Shown here in pieces: positions 52,877-62,209 of a DNA stretch of 64,000 nt. Source of the DNA: Maioricimonas rarisocia. Lineage in GTDB: Bacteria; Planctomycetota; Planctomycetia; Planctomycetales; Planctomycetaceae. The translations under genes were made by a program, and so were the position numbers. Positions within the stretch are counted from its first letter, which is position 1. Each line of letters opens with the position of its first letter. The notes under the pieces are model-generated. The model was not told the origin of the DNA. It did not search any database and saw only the letters and a list, made by a program, of their open reading frames with translations. The stretch spans positions 930,001-994,000 of the forward strand of contig NZ_CP036275.1 of assembly GCF_007747795.1 (NCBI RefSeq), in the 5' to 3' direction.

Positions 52877-53896
52877 TCAGCCGGTGACGGCACCGTTGCC
52901 GAGCTGCAGCAGCACCTTGCCTTCCCGGCCAGACTCCTGCGCGGTGGCGACGGCTGTCTGGATCGAATCCAGGGGCACGGACTCGGCAACGTCCGTCCCC
53001 AGAATGCCGGACGCGATCAGCCGTTTGATCTCGGAGACGATCCGCAGCTTCGCCGGCAACGACTGCTGTTCCATCCACGGGCCGAGCCAGAAACCGCGGA
53101 TCCCGGCCAGGTGCCCCATCAGGGCCCGGGGCGAGAAGGTCAGCGGCTCGAATGACAGCGTGCCGTAGACAAGCATCGACGCCTGATTTCCCAGCGACTC
53201 GACCACGGCCGATCCGGTCGCACCTCCGACCGGGTCGATCGCGTACTGCACGCCGCCGGCCGTCAGCTCGCGGACCTGTTTGGCAAACTCCTCGGCAGAG
53301 TCCCGTTCGGGATCGAAGACGAGAACGACGTCGGCTCCCAGATTCTTCAGTTCGTCTGCCTTCTCGGTCCGGCGGACGACGTTGATGGTCCGGAAGCCGT
53401 AATGTGCTCCCAGGCGGATCACCATCTTTCCCAGTGCGGAGCCGGCCGCTGTCTGCAGCAGCCATTCTCCTTTCGGCACCGCGAGCACCTTGCGCGTCAT
53501 GATCAGCGCGGTCGCCGGGTTCACGAAGAACGTCGCCCCCTGCTCGTCGGTCAGCGAGGAGGGAAGGGGGATGGCTTTCTTTGCGTCAACGACGGCGTAC
53601 TCGGCCCAGGCACCGCCGTCGGCTGTGAGTGTGCAGACGCGTTTGCCGACGATCAGCCGTCCGAGCAGTCCGCCGCCACTCTCTTCGACGACGCCGACCC
53701 CCTCGAAGCCGGGCGTCGCCGGCAGCTGAGGCGTGCGGCCGTAGACGCCGCGTACGTACATGATGTCGGAGGGATTGATCGGGCTCGCCAGCATGCGGAC
53801 GCGAACCTGCCCGGGGCCGGGCTGGGGAACGGGTTGCTCCCGGACAGTCAGGACCGATTCCGGGTCACCACATTCCTCGAACTGTGCTGCACGCAT
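52877..53896 (-). CDS. Zinc-independent MDR-family NAD(P)H oxidoreductase
   Basis: 339 residues from ATG 53894-53896; the frame extends 27 codons upstream without family similarity. Medium-chain dehydrogenase/reductase features are PINPSDIMYVRGVYG, PGFEGVGVVEE and the nucleotide-binding segment TAAGSALGKMVIRLG. The zinc-ligand pattern of alcohol dehydrogenases is missing. The overall pattern is closest to quinone oxidoreductases or mitochondrial-type trans-2-enoyl-CoA reductases. The reaction is probably NADPH-dependent reduction of a quinone or enoyl thioester (inference). It overlaps the next gene's far end by no bases; the gap is 43 bp. Confidence 0.85.
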   Translation of the reverse strand: MRAAQFEECGDPESVLTVREQPVPQPGPGQVRVRMLASPINPSDIMYVRGVYGRTPQLPATPGFEGVGVVEESGGGLLGRLIVGKRVCTLTADGGAWAEYAVVDAKKAIPLPSSLTDEQGATFFVNPATALIMTRKVLAVPKGEWLLQTAAGSALGKMVIRLGAHYGFRTINVVRRTEKADELKNLGADVVLVFDPERDSAEEFAKQVRELTAGGVQYAIDPVGGATGSAVVESLGNQASMLVYGTLSFEPLTFSPRALMGHLAGIRGFWLGPWMEQQSLPAKLRIVSEIKRLIASGILGTDVAESVPLDSIQTAVATAQESGREGKVLLQLGNGAVTG

Positions 53897-53939
53897 CTGG
53901 GAAGTCTTTCTCAATCTCCGTGACGTTCGACTGCGGTAT

Positions 53940-54668
53940 TCATTCACCGTGAAGGACGAAACGTCGTTCCAGTTCAAACAGTCCGTCCCCGTCCCGGTCC
54001 TCCTGGAGCAGAACCGCCTGCCGGTCGCGGGTGAGGGTGAGCTGTCGCACGCCCCCCTGGCGCCCCAGTCGCTGTTGCCAGGGACGTTCCGGGGTTGCGA
54101 GCAACTCCTTGAGCAGTGCTTCCTGACGGCGGGGATCGACGGCCATCGCGGGGCGTCCCGCGTGGCGGCCGCTCCAGAACGCGACCGAGCCGGCGGCGAC
54201 CGTCAGCAGCAGCGAGGCCCAGGGGAAATGGGACCGACGTGCGGCGGAAGGCTGTTCCCACGAAGCGTCGTGTTCTCCGGACAGGTGGTCGAACCGACCT
54301 GACTCGGATTCGCGAAGCGCGAGGCGGGAGTGATCGTCCTCCTCTCCGCACATCTCGTGGAGCAGGGCGGCGGCCGAGTCGGCAAGCGGTTCCGGCGCAC
54401 ACAGCAGGTAGGCGTGACGCCAGGATCCCCCGATGGCGTCGAAGTCCTGCTCCGAGCGGACCACCGGCTCGAATTCGAGCTGATGCGCGAGCTCGTGGGC
54501 AAAGTAGCCGGCCTCTGCCGCGTTGGCGAACCGGGCGATGGGCTGGTAGCCGTTGTCGGCGGGCCCGTCGGCATCGAGGGCGTCCTGTCCGGGCCGGCAA
54601 CGGCAGGCCGGATCCCGCACGGGCGTCGGCAAGGAGACGACGTGGCCGCAGTTCGAGCAGCAGATCAT
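53940..54668 (-). CDS. Zinc-ribbon-like membrane-anchored protein of unknown function
   Basis: 242 residues from ATG 54666-54668, with GGGAGAG five to six bases upstream. The N-terminus MICCSNCGHVVSL plus a later CRC motif resembles a zinc ribbon. Then comes a segment on anti-parallel signal pattern similar to DUF2007-like putative signal-transducing domains (FANAAEAGYFAHELAH, AYLLCAPEPL), one transmembrane helix (about 151-170) and a C-terminal region with DRDGDGLFELERR, which recalls calcium-binding dockerin-like loops. The DUF2007 idea is weak. Function unknown. Confidence 0.7.
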   Translation of the reverse strand: MICCSNCGHVVSLPTPVRDPACRCRPGQDALDADGPADNGYQPIARFANAAEAGYFAHELAHQLEFEPVVRSEQDFDAIGGSWRHAYLLCAPEPLADSAAALLHEMCGEEDDHSRLALRESESGRFDHLSGEHDASWEQPSAARRSHFPWASLLLTVAAGSVAFWSGRHAGRPAMAVDPRRQEALLKELLATPERPWQQRLGRQGGVRQLTLTRDRQAVLLQEDRDGDGLFELERRFVLHGE

Positions 54669-54868
54669 CGCATCTCTCCCGGTGATCGGGCGGCCAGAGG
54701 CCGCGCAAGAGGGTCTCTCGATCATACGGGGGGGCTTGAGGTGATTCCAGCAGGGGACTCCGGAGGCGGATTCTCCCACAGGATCGCAGCGAGTCCAGGT
54801 CGTGCAGATTCGCCTGCCGTTACAGATTGCCGGCATTTGCAGCGGAACAGGGCCCGCTGGCCCGGGCG

Positions 54869-56176
54869 TCAGCGAAACAGGTGGACTCGGTCGAAGGTCG
54901 AACTGGGACGCCCCGGTTTGCCATCGCTCTTGCTGCGGACGCGGGCAACCTCTTCGCCGGCCTCCCGATCCGGAGGCGTGAGGTGCATCAGTCGCGGTCG
55001 GAACATCGCTGCCAGCAGCAGCGGCAGGTACCACAGCATGTACACGCCACCCTGCTGCGGGTACCAGAACTGGATGCCCACAATGATGGCTGCGGAAAAG
55101 CCGATAAGGTGCTCGACGTTCTTGCGGCGGGGCCAGACGGTCAGGCTGACGAGCATGACCAGGAAGGCGACGAGAACCGGGATGCGGTACGCCTCCCGTT
55201 CGGGCGTCCAGAATCCCTGCGTCGTGTCGCCGACCTCGAACTTCAGCACATCCAGATTGACCGTCCCGAGGGTCTTGCTCAGCAGCGAGGTAATGTCGGC
55301 CGAAGTAACCGCCAGGACCGTAATCAGCGATGCCCCGACAATCACCAGCGACAGGATGAATCTCAGGGCGCCGCGGCGACCATAGAATGAGATCCACAGC
55401 GGCAGCAGGAACAACGGAAAGAACATTGTGCCGCACGCCAGGCCGAGCAGGACCCCTGCGGTCGCAGGGCGTCGATAGGCGACGACCGCCCAGATCGTCA
55501 GCGCAGCGGGGAGCACATGGTTGACTTCGCCCACGTCGTACGCGGTACAGGGGAGCAGCAGGTACAACGTGGCCATCCCCTGACCCAGTTGCATGTCTCC
55601 GAACAGATTCCGCCCCAGAAAGACCAGACCGAGGATGACGGCCAGGTGAGCCACGGCGGCGATCACACGGGCGGCCAGATCCTCGAAGACGATTCCCAGC
55701 GGGGCGACCAGCAGCGGGGCAGCGGGGCCGGCAGAGACTTCACCAGCCACTTCGGCCGGATGCTCTTCCCCCTGCAGGATGTGGTCGGCCCGTTCGAGCG
55801 TTTCGGCAGCGGACGCCGGCAGCGAGTGGCGGATCGACTGCATTGTCAGCAGCGCAAACGCCGCCGCGCAGAGAAACGCGAGACCGGGGGCGTTGAGATT
55901 CTGGCCGACGTGCGGTCTGCGGCGGAGGACCGGATCGATCAGCAGCCGCAGCAGGATCAGACCGGTCACCACGAACAGCCACGTGAAGCCGATCGCCCGC
56001 GTCGAATCGTCGGTAACCAGCAGCAGTGCCGGCGACGCAGCGGTCAGCAGGCACAGATCGAGGTTGCGAAGTGACCAGAATCGATGGAAGCGGAAGTAGA
56101 CGGCGACGATCAGTACAACCGACAGGTACAGCCATGTTGTCTGGCTGACCTCATAGCCGGGCGGAAAGACGTCCAT
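54869..56176 (-). CDS. Polytopic membrane protein, glycosyltransferase-87-like
   Basis: 435 residues from ATG 56174-56176, about eleven helices. The alternation of long hydrophobic helices with a large periplasmic-type loop after helix 3 and the LACGTMFFPLFLLPLW segment recall GT-C family mannosyl/polyprenol-linked glycosyltransferases (GT87). The usual catalytic Asp pair after the first helix is not obvious, so the assignment is tentative. A basic tail follows the last helix. It diverges from the gene at 56606. Confidence 0.75.
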   Translation of the reverse strand: MDVFPPGYEVSQTTWLYLSVVLIVAVYFRFHRFWSLRNLDLCLLTAASPALLLVTDDSTRAIGFTWLFVVTGLILLRLLIDPVLRRRPHVGQNLNAPGLAFLCAAAFALLTMQSIRHSLPASAAETLERADHILQGEEHPAEVAGEVSAGPAAPLLVAPLGIVFEDLAARVIAAVAHLAVILGLVFLGRNLFGDMQLGQGMATLYLLLPCTAYDVGEVNHVLPAALTIWAVVAYRRPATAGVLLGLACGTMFFPLFLLPLWISFYGRRGALRFILSLVIVGASLITVLAVTSADITSLLSKTLGTVNLDVLKFEVGDTTQGFWTPEREAYRIPVLVAFLVMLVSLTVWPRRKNVEHLIGFSAAIIVGIQFWYPQQGGVYMLWYLPLLLAAMFRPRLMHLTPPDREAGEEVARVRSKSDGKPGRPSSTFDRVHLFR

Positions 56177-56605
56177 ACGACAATATCATCGCCGCTGCCG
56201 TGAGCGCATCGTCGAACTGACGCGCTACAAGAGCGGTCGAGCCTTGCGTTTGACGAAATGGCCGCGCCCTCTGTCCCTGGCGGCGACAGCCCGATTCCTG
56301 ACCCACTCGAACCCTGTCCTCGGGCGAGCGATAACCGATCGAGGAGGTTCCCAGCCTGGCCTCCATCGGCGCATGTTCATTTCCGTTGCATTAAGAAGAT
56401 ACAGTTTTTCGAGCGTCAGGCAAAGCCGCTGCCACGAATCCTCGCTGGAAGCAATGATCTCCGATGGGTTTTCGTCGGTCGGCGGCGGCAACTCTGGTTG
56501 GTCGGCGGCACCACCGGTAGACTTCGCCTCAAACAGATCGACGGAATCTGCCGGCAGTGGTCCGGTCATTTTCCGTCCGCGGCAGACGTCGAGAAAGAGG
56601 GGACC
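56177..56605. promoter_or_regulatory. Divergent spacer, about 430 bp
   Basis: It separates two genes read outwards and should contain both promoters. An open frame continues upstream of the gene at 56606, but the ribosome site next to 56606 argues against it. I see no clear promoter or repeat. Confidence 0.3.
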
Positions 56606-57520
56606 ATGGCCATGAGCGAGCGAATTCATCTGCTGGAACGGGGTCAGAACGTTTCGGAGGTCCGGGCGGACTTTACCGGTTTCTATCGGGGAGACGTCGA
56701 GCAGTTCGATCTCGTGGCCATTGCGGATGAGGTCGAGGCGAAGAATTCTCCTGCGGTTGTGGTCCCCCTGACCGGTTCGCAGCCCTGGCGGTCGGTGTGG
56801 GAAGAGCTGCCGCCCGAACTGGCCAGTCTGGTTCCCTACCCGGAATGGGGGGCGATGCTGTGTTTCCGGACCGACTGGCTGAAGCAGCAGGGGGATGCCG
56901 GCCTCTCGCCGTGGGAATTGCTCGTCACAGCCGCCGGGTCGAATGAGCTCGTTGCGACGGTGAACGAAGATCTGAGAGCGGAAGCGGCACCCTGGACGGC
57001 TGAACTGCCGGATCTGGGACCGCGGCAGGTGATTCGGACTCCGCCAAAGGTCGCCGAGGCACTGAGGTCCGCCTCCGGGCCGGGATCCGATCCGGATTCA
57101 CGAGCGGTCCGGGCGGGGTTGTTGCTGCTGCACGACCGGCTCGACGAGAGCCATCGCGTCTCGCAGGCGATCGAAGGGGAGGGGCGGAATGCTTCGGGCG
57201 ACTACTGGCACGGCATCATGCATCGCCGCGAACCGGACTACGGAAACTCGAAGTACTGGTTCCGCCGGGTAGGATCGCATCCGGTCTTCGACGACCTGGC
57301 CATCGCCGCAGAACAGGTCCTCGCCCAGAGTTCCGCTTCGGAGGCACTTGACTGGAGCGGGCGGCTGGGGTGCCCGGATCGATGGGACCCGTTCGCGTTC
57401 GTTGACCTGTGCCAGGAGGTCAGTGGTGATCCGGAATCGCGTCTGGCTGCTGCGGCCCGCGAGATCCAGTGGAACGAGATGCTGCTGCTGCTGGTGCAGA
57501 GCTGGCGGGACGCGTCGTAG
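56606..57520 (+). CDS. Conserved hypothetical protein
   Basis: 304 residues from ATG 56606, which has GAGGGG close upstream. There is no signal peptide or membrane helix, so it should be cytoplasmic. The C-terminal half contains HDRLDESHRVSQAIEGEGRNASGDYWHGIMHRREPDYGNSKYWFRRVGSHPVF in parts, a motif-rich region with DYWHGIMHRRE that I recall from planctomycete hypothetical proteins. The N-terminal half is unremarkable. No enzyme family is recognised. It is a single gene followed by a repeat-rich spacer. Confidence 0.75.
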   Translation: MAMSERIHLLERGQNVSEVRADFTGFYRGDVEQFDLVAIADEVEAKNSPAVVVPLTGSQPWRSVWEELPPELASLVPYPEWGAMLCFRTDWLKQQGDAGLSPWELLVTAAGSNELVATVNEDLRAEAAPWTAELPDLGPRQVIRTPPKVAEALRSASGPGSDPDSRAVRAGLLLLHDRLDESHRVSQAIEGEGRNASGDYWHGIMHRREPDYGNSKYWFRRVGSHPVFDDLAIAAEQVLAQSSASEALDWSGRLGCPDRWDPFAFVDLCQEVSGDPESRLAAAAREIQWNEMLLLLVQSWRDAS

Positions 57521-57878
57521 CAGGCGCCGTCGGAGGGTGCCGCGACTTTTTCGAGGGTGCCACGGCTCTGCGAGCCGTGCGCTGCACACTGGTGGGGATC
57601 AGCATGTTCACCCGCCTGCGGCGTGAGGGCATGGCACCCATCGTTTGAGGCAGGTGGGGCGGACATTCCTGTCTGCCCGGAAGCGGCCCACCGGTCGCAG
57701 CCGGTGGGCTTTGTTCAGACCGCGCGCTGCAAGCCTTCTCGACCACGCCAGTCCGTGGCTTCGCTCGCCTTGCTCGCTTCAGGCACGGCCACCCGGGGTC
57801 GCCGTCGGCGCGCAGAAAAACGCCGCTCGAAGGCGGCGTTCGTATTCAGTCGGGGAGCGACGCCTTTCGGCGCGAGGC
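57521..57878. repeat. Repeat-rich spacer
   Basis: About 358 bp between convergent genes, with no gene. A hairpin GCCCACCGG/CCGGTGGGC at 57686-57709 followed by TTT may end the upstream plus-strand gene; it is a relative of 7861-7882 and 62152-62173. The segment CGCCTGCGGCGTGAGGGCATGGCACCC near 57610 has a near copy near 10770. The terminator of the small minus-strand gene is at its right end. Confidence 0.65.
57816..57840 (-). terminator. Intrinsic terminator of the small DUF6800-like gene
   Basis: AACGCCGC (57819-57826) pairs with GCGGCGTT (57833-57840) around a six-base loop. On the minus strand the stem is followed by TTTTT. It lies 38 bases downstream of the stop at 57879. Confidence 0.85.
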
Positions 57879-58037
57879 TCAGAGCTCGACGAAGGGGCTG
57901 ACGCGCCGCGCCTTCTCGAGGATCTGAGTCTTTTCTGCTTCGCCCTTGGCGGCAGCGTACTTGGCCCGAAGCTGCTTCAGCTTGGCTCTGCGAGTGCGAC
58001 GCCGTGCCAGTTCCCGAGAGCGTTCAATCCGTCCCAT
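57879..58037 (-). CDS. Small basic protein, DUF6800-like
   Basis: 52 residues from ATG 58035-58037 to TGA 57879-57881. It begins [20 protein letters not shown], is highly basic and helical in its first two thirds and ends [12 protein letters not shown] recall this pattern from a short planctomycete family (DUF6800); the assignment is from memory. The combination of a strong downstream terminator, biased codon use and a conserved look makes it a real gene despite the length. The basic helix suggests binding to RNA or the ribosome (inference). Confidence 0.8.
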   Translation of the reverse strand: MGRIERSRELARRRTRRAKLKQLRAKYAAAKGEAEKTQILEKARRVSPFVEL

Positions 58038-58280
58038 CGAAGAAATCTCGTATCAGTTGCGGTCAGGAACATCTACCCGCCGGTCAGCAGCATGCCAGCC
58101 GGGGGCTGAATTTCGAATTTCGAAGCATAGTCGCTCGATTCCGGACCGTCAATCGCGTGGCCGCTCCCGGAGCCGCGCAAAGGGCCGCGAATCATCTGAG
58201 CGGGTTTCCCCCGCCGGTCCGGGCTGAGACAATGGCAGGAAGTGCCCGTTCTCATCTGCTCTGGAGCGAATTCTGTCCCG

Positions 58281-59075
58281 ATGGCCCGCGACCTGCTCAT
58301 CGATGGCTACAACCTGATGCACGCCGTCGGTCTGGCCCGTCGTCGGTACGGTCCGGGAGATCTCGAGCGCTGCCGGGATCGTCTGCTCAAGTGGCTCGCA
58401 CGTAACCTTAGCGAGCGGGAACGGTTACGGGCGACGATCGTGTTTGACGCCAAAGAGGTCCACGCAGGACAGTCTCTGGCAGGGCACTTTCGGGGCATGA
58501 CCGTCTGGTTTGCCGCGAAGGAGGCCGAGGCGGACGACCTGATCGAGGAGCTCATCGAGACGCATTCGTCGCCCAGGCAACTGCTTGTGGTTTCGGGGGA
58601 CCGCAGACTGCAGCGGGCGGCACGGCGGAGGCGGGCGAAAGCAGTCGACAGCGAACGGTTCCACGCGGAGCTGACGATTCGGGCCGAAGTGGAGGAAGAG
58701 GTCTCCCGCCGACCCGATCCCAAGCGGGACGCCGCGATCTCCGAGAGCGAAATGGCCGCCTGGCTGGCTGCGTTCGGTGATGTCCGTCCGGATGAAATCC
58801 GCAAAGAGGTCGAGCGGGAACGTTCGCGGGCCAGGCCGGCAGCCGTCCCGAAACCATCCGCTCCGGCACCGCCTCCAGGGAATTCGCAGCCGTCGGCCTC
58901 ACCTCGTCCGCTGTCGCGGCGACCACTCAAGGTGCGACCGGCACCGTCGCAGCACAATGGCAGCGACGACGCCAGTCGTGAGAAAACGGCTTCAGAACCT
59001 CTCGCCGGTGATGAGGTCGATTTCTGGGAACAGCGGATTGCCGACCTGTTTGACGAGGAGGGACCGGCTACCTGA
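58281..59075 (+). CDS. NYN-domain (YacP-like) putative ribonuclease
   Basis: 264 residues from ATG 58281; GGAG lies about 14 bases upstream, which is far. The first 150 residues match the NYN/PIN-like fold of YacP: LLIDGYNLMHAVGL with the first catalytic Asp, ATIVFDAKEVHAG, EAEADDLIEELIE with the acidic pair, and LLVVSGDRRLQRAARRRRAK. YacP (Rae1) is a ribosome-associated endoribonuclease in Bacillus. The remaining part is Pro-rich and disordered with a short acidic end, EVDFWEQRIADLF, found at the end of many planctomycete homologues. It overlaps the convergent sulfatase by eight bases. Confidence 0.88.
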   Translation: MARDLLIDGYNLMHAVGLARRRYGPGDLERCRDRLLKWLARNLSERERLRATIVFDAKEVHAGQSLAGHFRGMTVWFAAKEAEADDLIEELIETHSSPRQLLVVSGDRRLQRAARRRRAKAVDSERFHAELTIRAEVEEEVSRRPDPKRDAAISESEMAAWLAAFGDVRPDEIRKEVERERSRARPAAVPKPSAPAPPPGNSQPSASPRPLSRRPLKVRPAPSQHNGSDDASREKTASEPLAGDEVDFWEQRIADLFDEEGPAT

Positions 59076-60507
59076 CGTAGTCGTTCACCGAGGTCCGCTC
59101 AAAATCGGTCGTGATTTCGCGGGGCGCGGTGTGAGCTCCGTCCATGAAGGCGGTGATCTGTCGGACGATCGCCGGGTTGCGGTCGGCGACGTTCCAACGT
59201 TCGCCGATGTCGGTGCTCAGGTCGTACAGCTCGACCGGACCGTTCGGGTTCGCCTGGACTGCTTTCCAGTCGCCCATGCGGGCGGCCCGGCCGATGCCGT
59301 TGCGGCGGGCGTACTCCCAGTAGATTCCCACGTGCTCCCGCTGGATGCCCGAGCCGGTGAGCGTGGGGGCGATCGAAATGCCGTCGGTCTCGGCGGGCGG
59401 GTCGATTCCGGCCAGATCACAGAACGTCGGGAGCATGTCCCAGAAGCCGCAGACGTGGTCGCTGGTGGTGCCGGCGGGAATCTTCCCGGGCCAGCGGGCA
59501 ACGAACGGCACGCGCAGCCCCCCTTCGTAGAACGTCCCCTTGTAGCCACGCAGGGGACCGTTGGCCTCGAAAAAATCGGTCATCTTCGTCCAGCCTTTGT
59601 CCTTGCCGCCGCTCTGGGCTCCGTTGTCGGACGTGAAGATGACGATGGTGTTGTCGTCGATGCCGAGTTCGACCAGCAGGTCGAGGACTTCGCCCACCTG
59701 GGCGTCGAGTCGCGAGATCATGCCGGCAAGCGTCGTCAGGCCGTCCTCGGAGCCGATATAGCCGGACCGCGGATCCTGGATGGAGATCTTCGGGAACTTG
59801 CCGCGATACGGCTCCTCGGATTCCTCGGGGACAACCAGTTCGACGTGCGGGATGATGTACGGCATGTAGGCGAAAAAGGGGCCATCGTGGTTTTCGCGGA
59901 TGAACTCGATGGCCTGCTCGTGGATGACGTCCTGCACGTACTGCTCCCGCTTGCCTCCTTCGTTGCCGGGCAGCATGTGCTTGCCGTCATTGTGGTTGAG
60001 CCAGTACGGGTAGTAGAAGTGGGCGTGGACCTGCAGGTACTGGCCGAAGAACTCATCGAAGCCCTGCAGGTTGGGTTGGCCGGGGGTGCCCTCAAAGCCG
60101 AGCCCCCATTTGCCGAAACCGCCGGTCGCGTACCCGCGCTCCTGCAGCAGTTTCGCGACGGTCGTGTCCTGCGGCCGGAGGAACTGCTGGATATCGTTGG
60201 CCCGCACCGGCGTGTGGCCGGTGTGCAGGCCGGTCATCAGCACGCTGCGGGAGGGCTGGCAGACATGCGAGCCGGCGTAGCACTGGGTGAACCGCATCCC
60301 CTCGGCCGCCATTCGGTCGATGTGGGGCGTGTTGATCTTTGTCTGTCCGTAGCAGCCCAGTGCGCCGTAGCCGAGGTCGTCCGCCATGATGTAGACGATA
60401 TTCGGCGGTGAGTCGTCGCGGTCCTGCGCGAGAGCTGGCGGGGAGAACAGCAGCCCGAGACAGCAGGCGGCCAGCAGCAACTTGAGAGAGAGGTCGTTCG
60501 TCGGCAT
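59068..60507 (-). CDS. Exported sulfatase (arylsulfatase family, S1)
   Basis: 479 residues from ATG 60505-60507, with AGGAG seven bases upstream. A signal peptide ends at ALAQ. PNIVYIMADDLGYG carries the metal-binding Asp pair; the catalytic motif CQPSR (C-x-P-S-R) would be converted to formylglycine; later MTGLHTGHTP and TSDNGAQ complete the active site. Such enzymes remove sulfate from sulfated polysaccharides outside the cytoplasm, a hallmark of marine planctomycetes. The needed formylglycine-generating enzyme is not encoded here. It is a single gene. Confidence 0.95.
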   Translation of the reverse strand: MPTNDLSLKLLLAACCLGLLFSPPALAQDRDDSPPNIVYIMADDLGYGALGCYGQTKINTPHIDRMAAEGMRFTQCYAGSHVCQPSRSVLMTGLHTGHTPVRANDIQQFLRPQDTTVAKLLQERGYATGGFGKWGLGFEGTPGQPNLQGFDEFFGQYLQVHAHFYYPYWLNHNDGKHMLPGNEGGKREQYVQDVIHEQAIEFIRENHDGPFFAYMPYIIPHVELVVPEESEEPYRGKFPKISIQDPRSGYIGSEDGLTTLAGMISRLDAQVGEVLDLLVELGIDDNTIVIFTSDNGAQSGGKDKGWTKMTDFFEANGPLRGYKGTFYEGGLRVPFVARWPGKIPAGTTSDHVCGFWDMLPTFCDLAGIDPPAETDGISIAPTLTGSGIQREHVGIYWEYARRNGIGRAARMGDWKAVQANPNGPVELYDLSTDIGERWNVADRNPAIVRQITAFMDGAHTAPREITTDFERTSVNDYVR

Positions 60508-60687
60508 CGCGTCGCTCCTCTTGGCGGGAAATCGTGCTGACCGGCAGCATACCCCATCGCTATCCTGCCGACAGCGCAGCGGCGATCTGGCGGGTTGAAC
60601 CGGTTGCAGCGGGCCGCGCTGCAGCAGGGCAAACGAAACGGATGCGGCCGGCGTGATTCGCGTTCTGCCACTCCCTACAATGCACGC

Positions 60688-61836
60688 ATGGCAGGAAACT
60701 CATTCGGACAGGCATTTCGGATCACCACCGCCGGCGAGAGCCACGGCCCGGGCAACGTTGTCATCATCGACGGCGTGCCGGCCGGGTTGCCGCTGACGGT
60801 CGAAGATCTCCGCGTGGACCTCGAGCGTCGTCGGCCGGGACAGAGTAAGATCGTCACCCAGCGCAAGGAAGCGGACGAGCCGGAGATCCTTTCGGGCGTT
60901 TTCGAAGGTCGAACGACGGGCACGAGTCTGGCGATTCTGATCCGCAACACCGATCAGCGCAGCCGCGACTACTCCGACATCAAGGACCTGTACCGGCCGG
61001 GGCATGCGGATTACTCGTTCGACGCCAAGTACGGCTTCAGGGACTACCGTGGCGGTGGGCGTTCCAGCGCCCGCGAGACTTCGGTGCGCGTGGCCGCCGG
61101 CGTGGTCGCCAAGAAGCTGATCGAGCAGGAGTTCGGCGGGAGGGTCGTCGCGTACGTCTGCCAGGTGGGAGACGTGAAAGCGAACGTCGAGTCTCCCCAG
61201 GCGGTCACGCTCGAGCAGGTCGAGAAGCGGCCGGACGGGGAGCCGAATATCGTGCGGTGCCCCGATCTCGAGGCCGCCGACCGAATGATCGAACTGATCG
61301 ACGAGTGCCGCAAGGCGGGCGACTCGATCGGCGGTGCTGCCGAGATCGTGGCGACGGGGATTCCCGCCGGGCTGGGTGAGCCGGTCTTCGACAAGATCAA
61401 GGCGGACCTGGCGAAGGCGCTGTTCAGCCTGCCGGCCGTGCTGGGGGTCGAGTACGGGATCGGCTTCGGCTGCGTGCGGATGCGGGGCAGCGAGCACAAC
61501 GACGTCTTTACGGCCGATGCGGAGCAGGGTGAGATCCGGACCGAGACGAACCGTCACGGCGGCATGCTGGGCGGGATCACCACCGGGATGCCTATCGTTC
61601 TGCGGGCTGCGGTGAAGCCGACGAGCAGTCTGCCGCAAGAGCAAAAGACCGTCCGGCAGAGCGGCGAGGAAGCAACGATCCGCACGAAGGGGCGGCACGA
61701 TCCGTGCGTGCTGCCGAGGTTCGTGCCGATGGCCGAAGCGATGGTCGCCATTGTTCTCGCGGACCATTGGCTGCGATGGCGGGGACAGTGCGGGACGCTG
61801 ACGGCAGCACGGTCGAACGAGGCCGCGGGGCAGTAG
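60688..61836 (+). CDS. aroC: Chorismate synthase
   Basis: 382 residues from ATG 60688; the frame starts earlier at 60595 but homologues begin with [20 protein letters not shown]. Other marks: [57 protein letters not shown] and the [12 protein letters not shown] segment with flavin-binding residues. The enzyme makes chorismate from EPSP, the last step of the shikimate pathway, using reduced FMN. It diverges from the sulfatase gene with about 180 bp between them. Confidence 0.97.
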   Translation: MAGNSFGQAFRITTAGESHGPGNVVIIDGVPAGLPLTVEDLRVDLERRRPGQSKIVTQRKEADEPEILSGVFEGRTTGTSLAILIRNTDQRSRDYSDIKDLYRPGHADYSFDAKYGFRDYRGGGRSSARETSVRVAAGVVAKKLIEQEFGGRVVAYVCQVGDVKANVESPQAVTLEQVEKRPDGEPNIVRCPDLEAADRMIELIDECRKAGDSIGGAAEIVATGIPAGLGEPVFDKIKADLAKALFSLPAVLGVEYGIGFGCVRMRGSEHNDVFTADAEQGEIRTETNRHGGMLGGITTGMPIVLRAAVKPTSSLPQEQKTVRQSGEEATIRTKGRHDPCVLPRFVPMAEAMVAIVLADHWLRWRGQCGTLTAARSNEAAGQ

Positions 61837-62209
61837 GACGCCGCCGACAGGAATGCAGGGTGCTGTCGCCGGAGGCGACGCACCGATCATGCTGTGATTG
61901 AGGCGTTCGAACGGATCGGGTGGTGCGTCACGGGCGTTCACGTTGCGCCAGCGTCAATCGACGAGGAATGTCGAAGCGTCGCTTGCCGTGATACATCCTG
62001 CGGCGCTGGGGGCTCGCCTGCGGCTCGACCCCAGCCACCCGTCGAACTCCGTGACATCGCGCGCGTTGATCGCTCCAGCCACGACGATCATCCCCGAGCT
62101 CGGCTCGGGGCTCGCCTGGCGATAAATGAGGGGCTGTTGTGCCCATTGTGTCCCACCGGACGCAGCCGGCGGGCTTTCGTGACCCCTGGCATCCTCACCG
62201 CTCACCGCG
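61837..62209. repeat. Repeat-rich spacer between convergent genes
   Basis: About 373 bp with no convincing gene. A hairpin CCCACCGG/CCGGCGGG at 62152-62173 followed by TTT belongs to the spacer family seen at 7.86 and 57.7 kb. Segments such as GGGGGCTCGCCTGCGGCTCGACCCC form further GC-rich hairpins. The right end has CTCACCGCTCACCGC, like the end of the 7.9 kb spacer. Confidence 0.6.
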
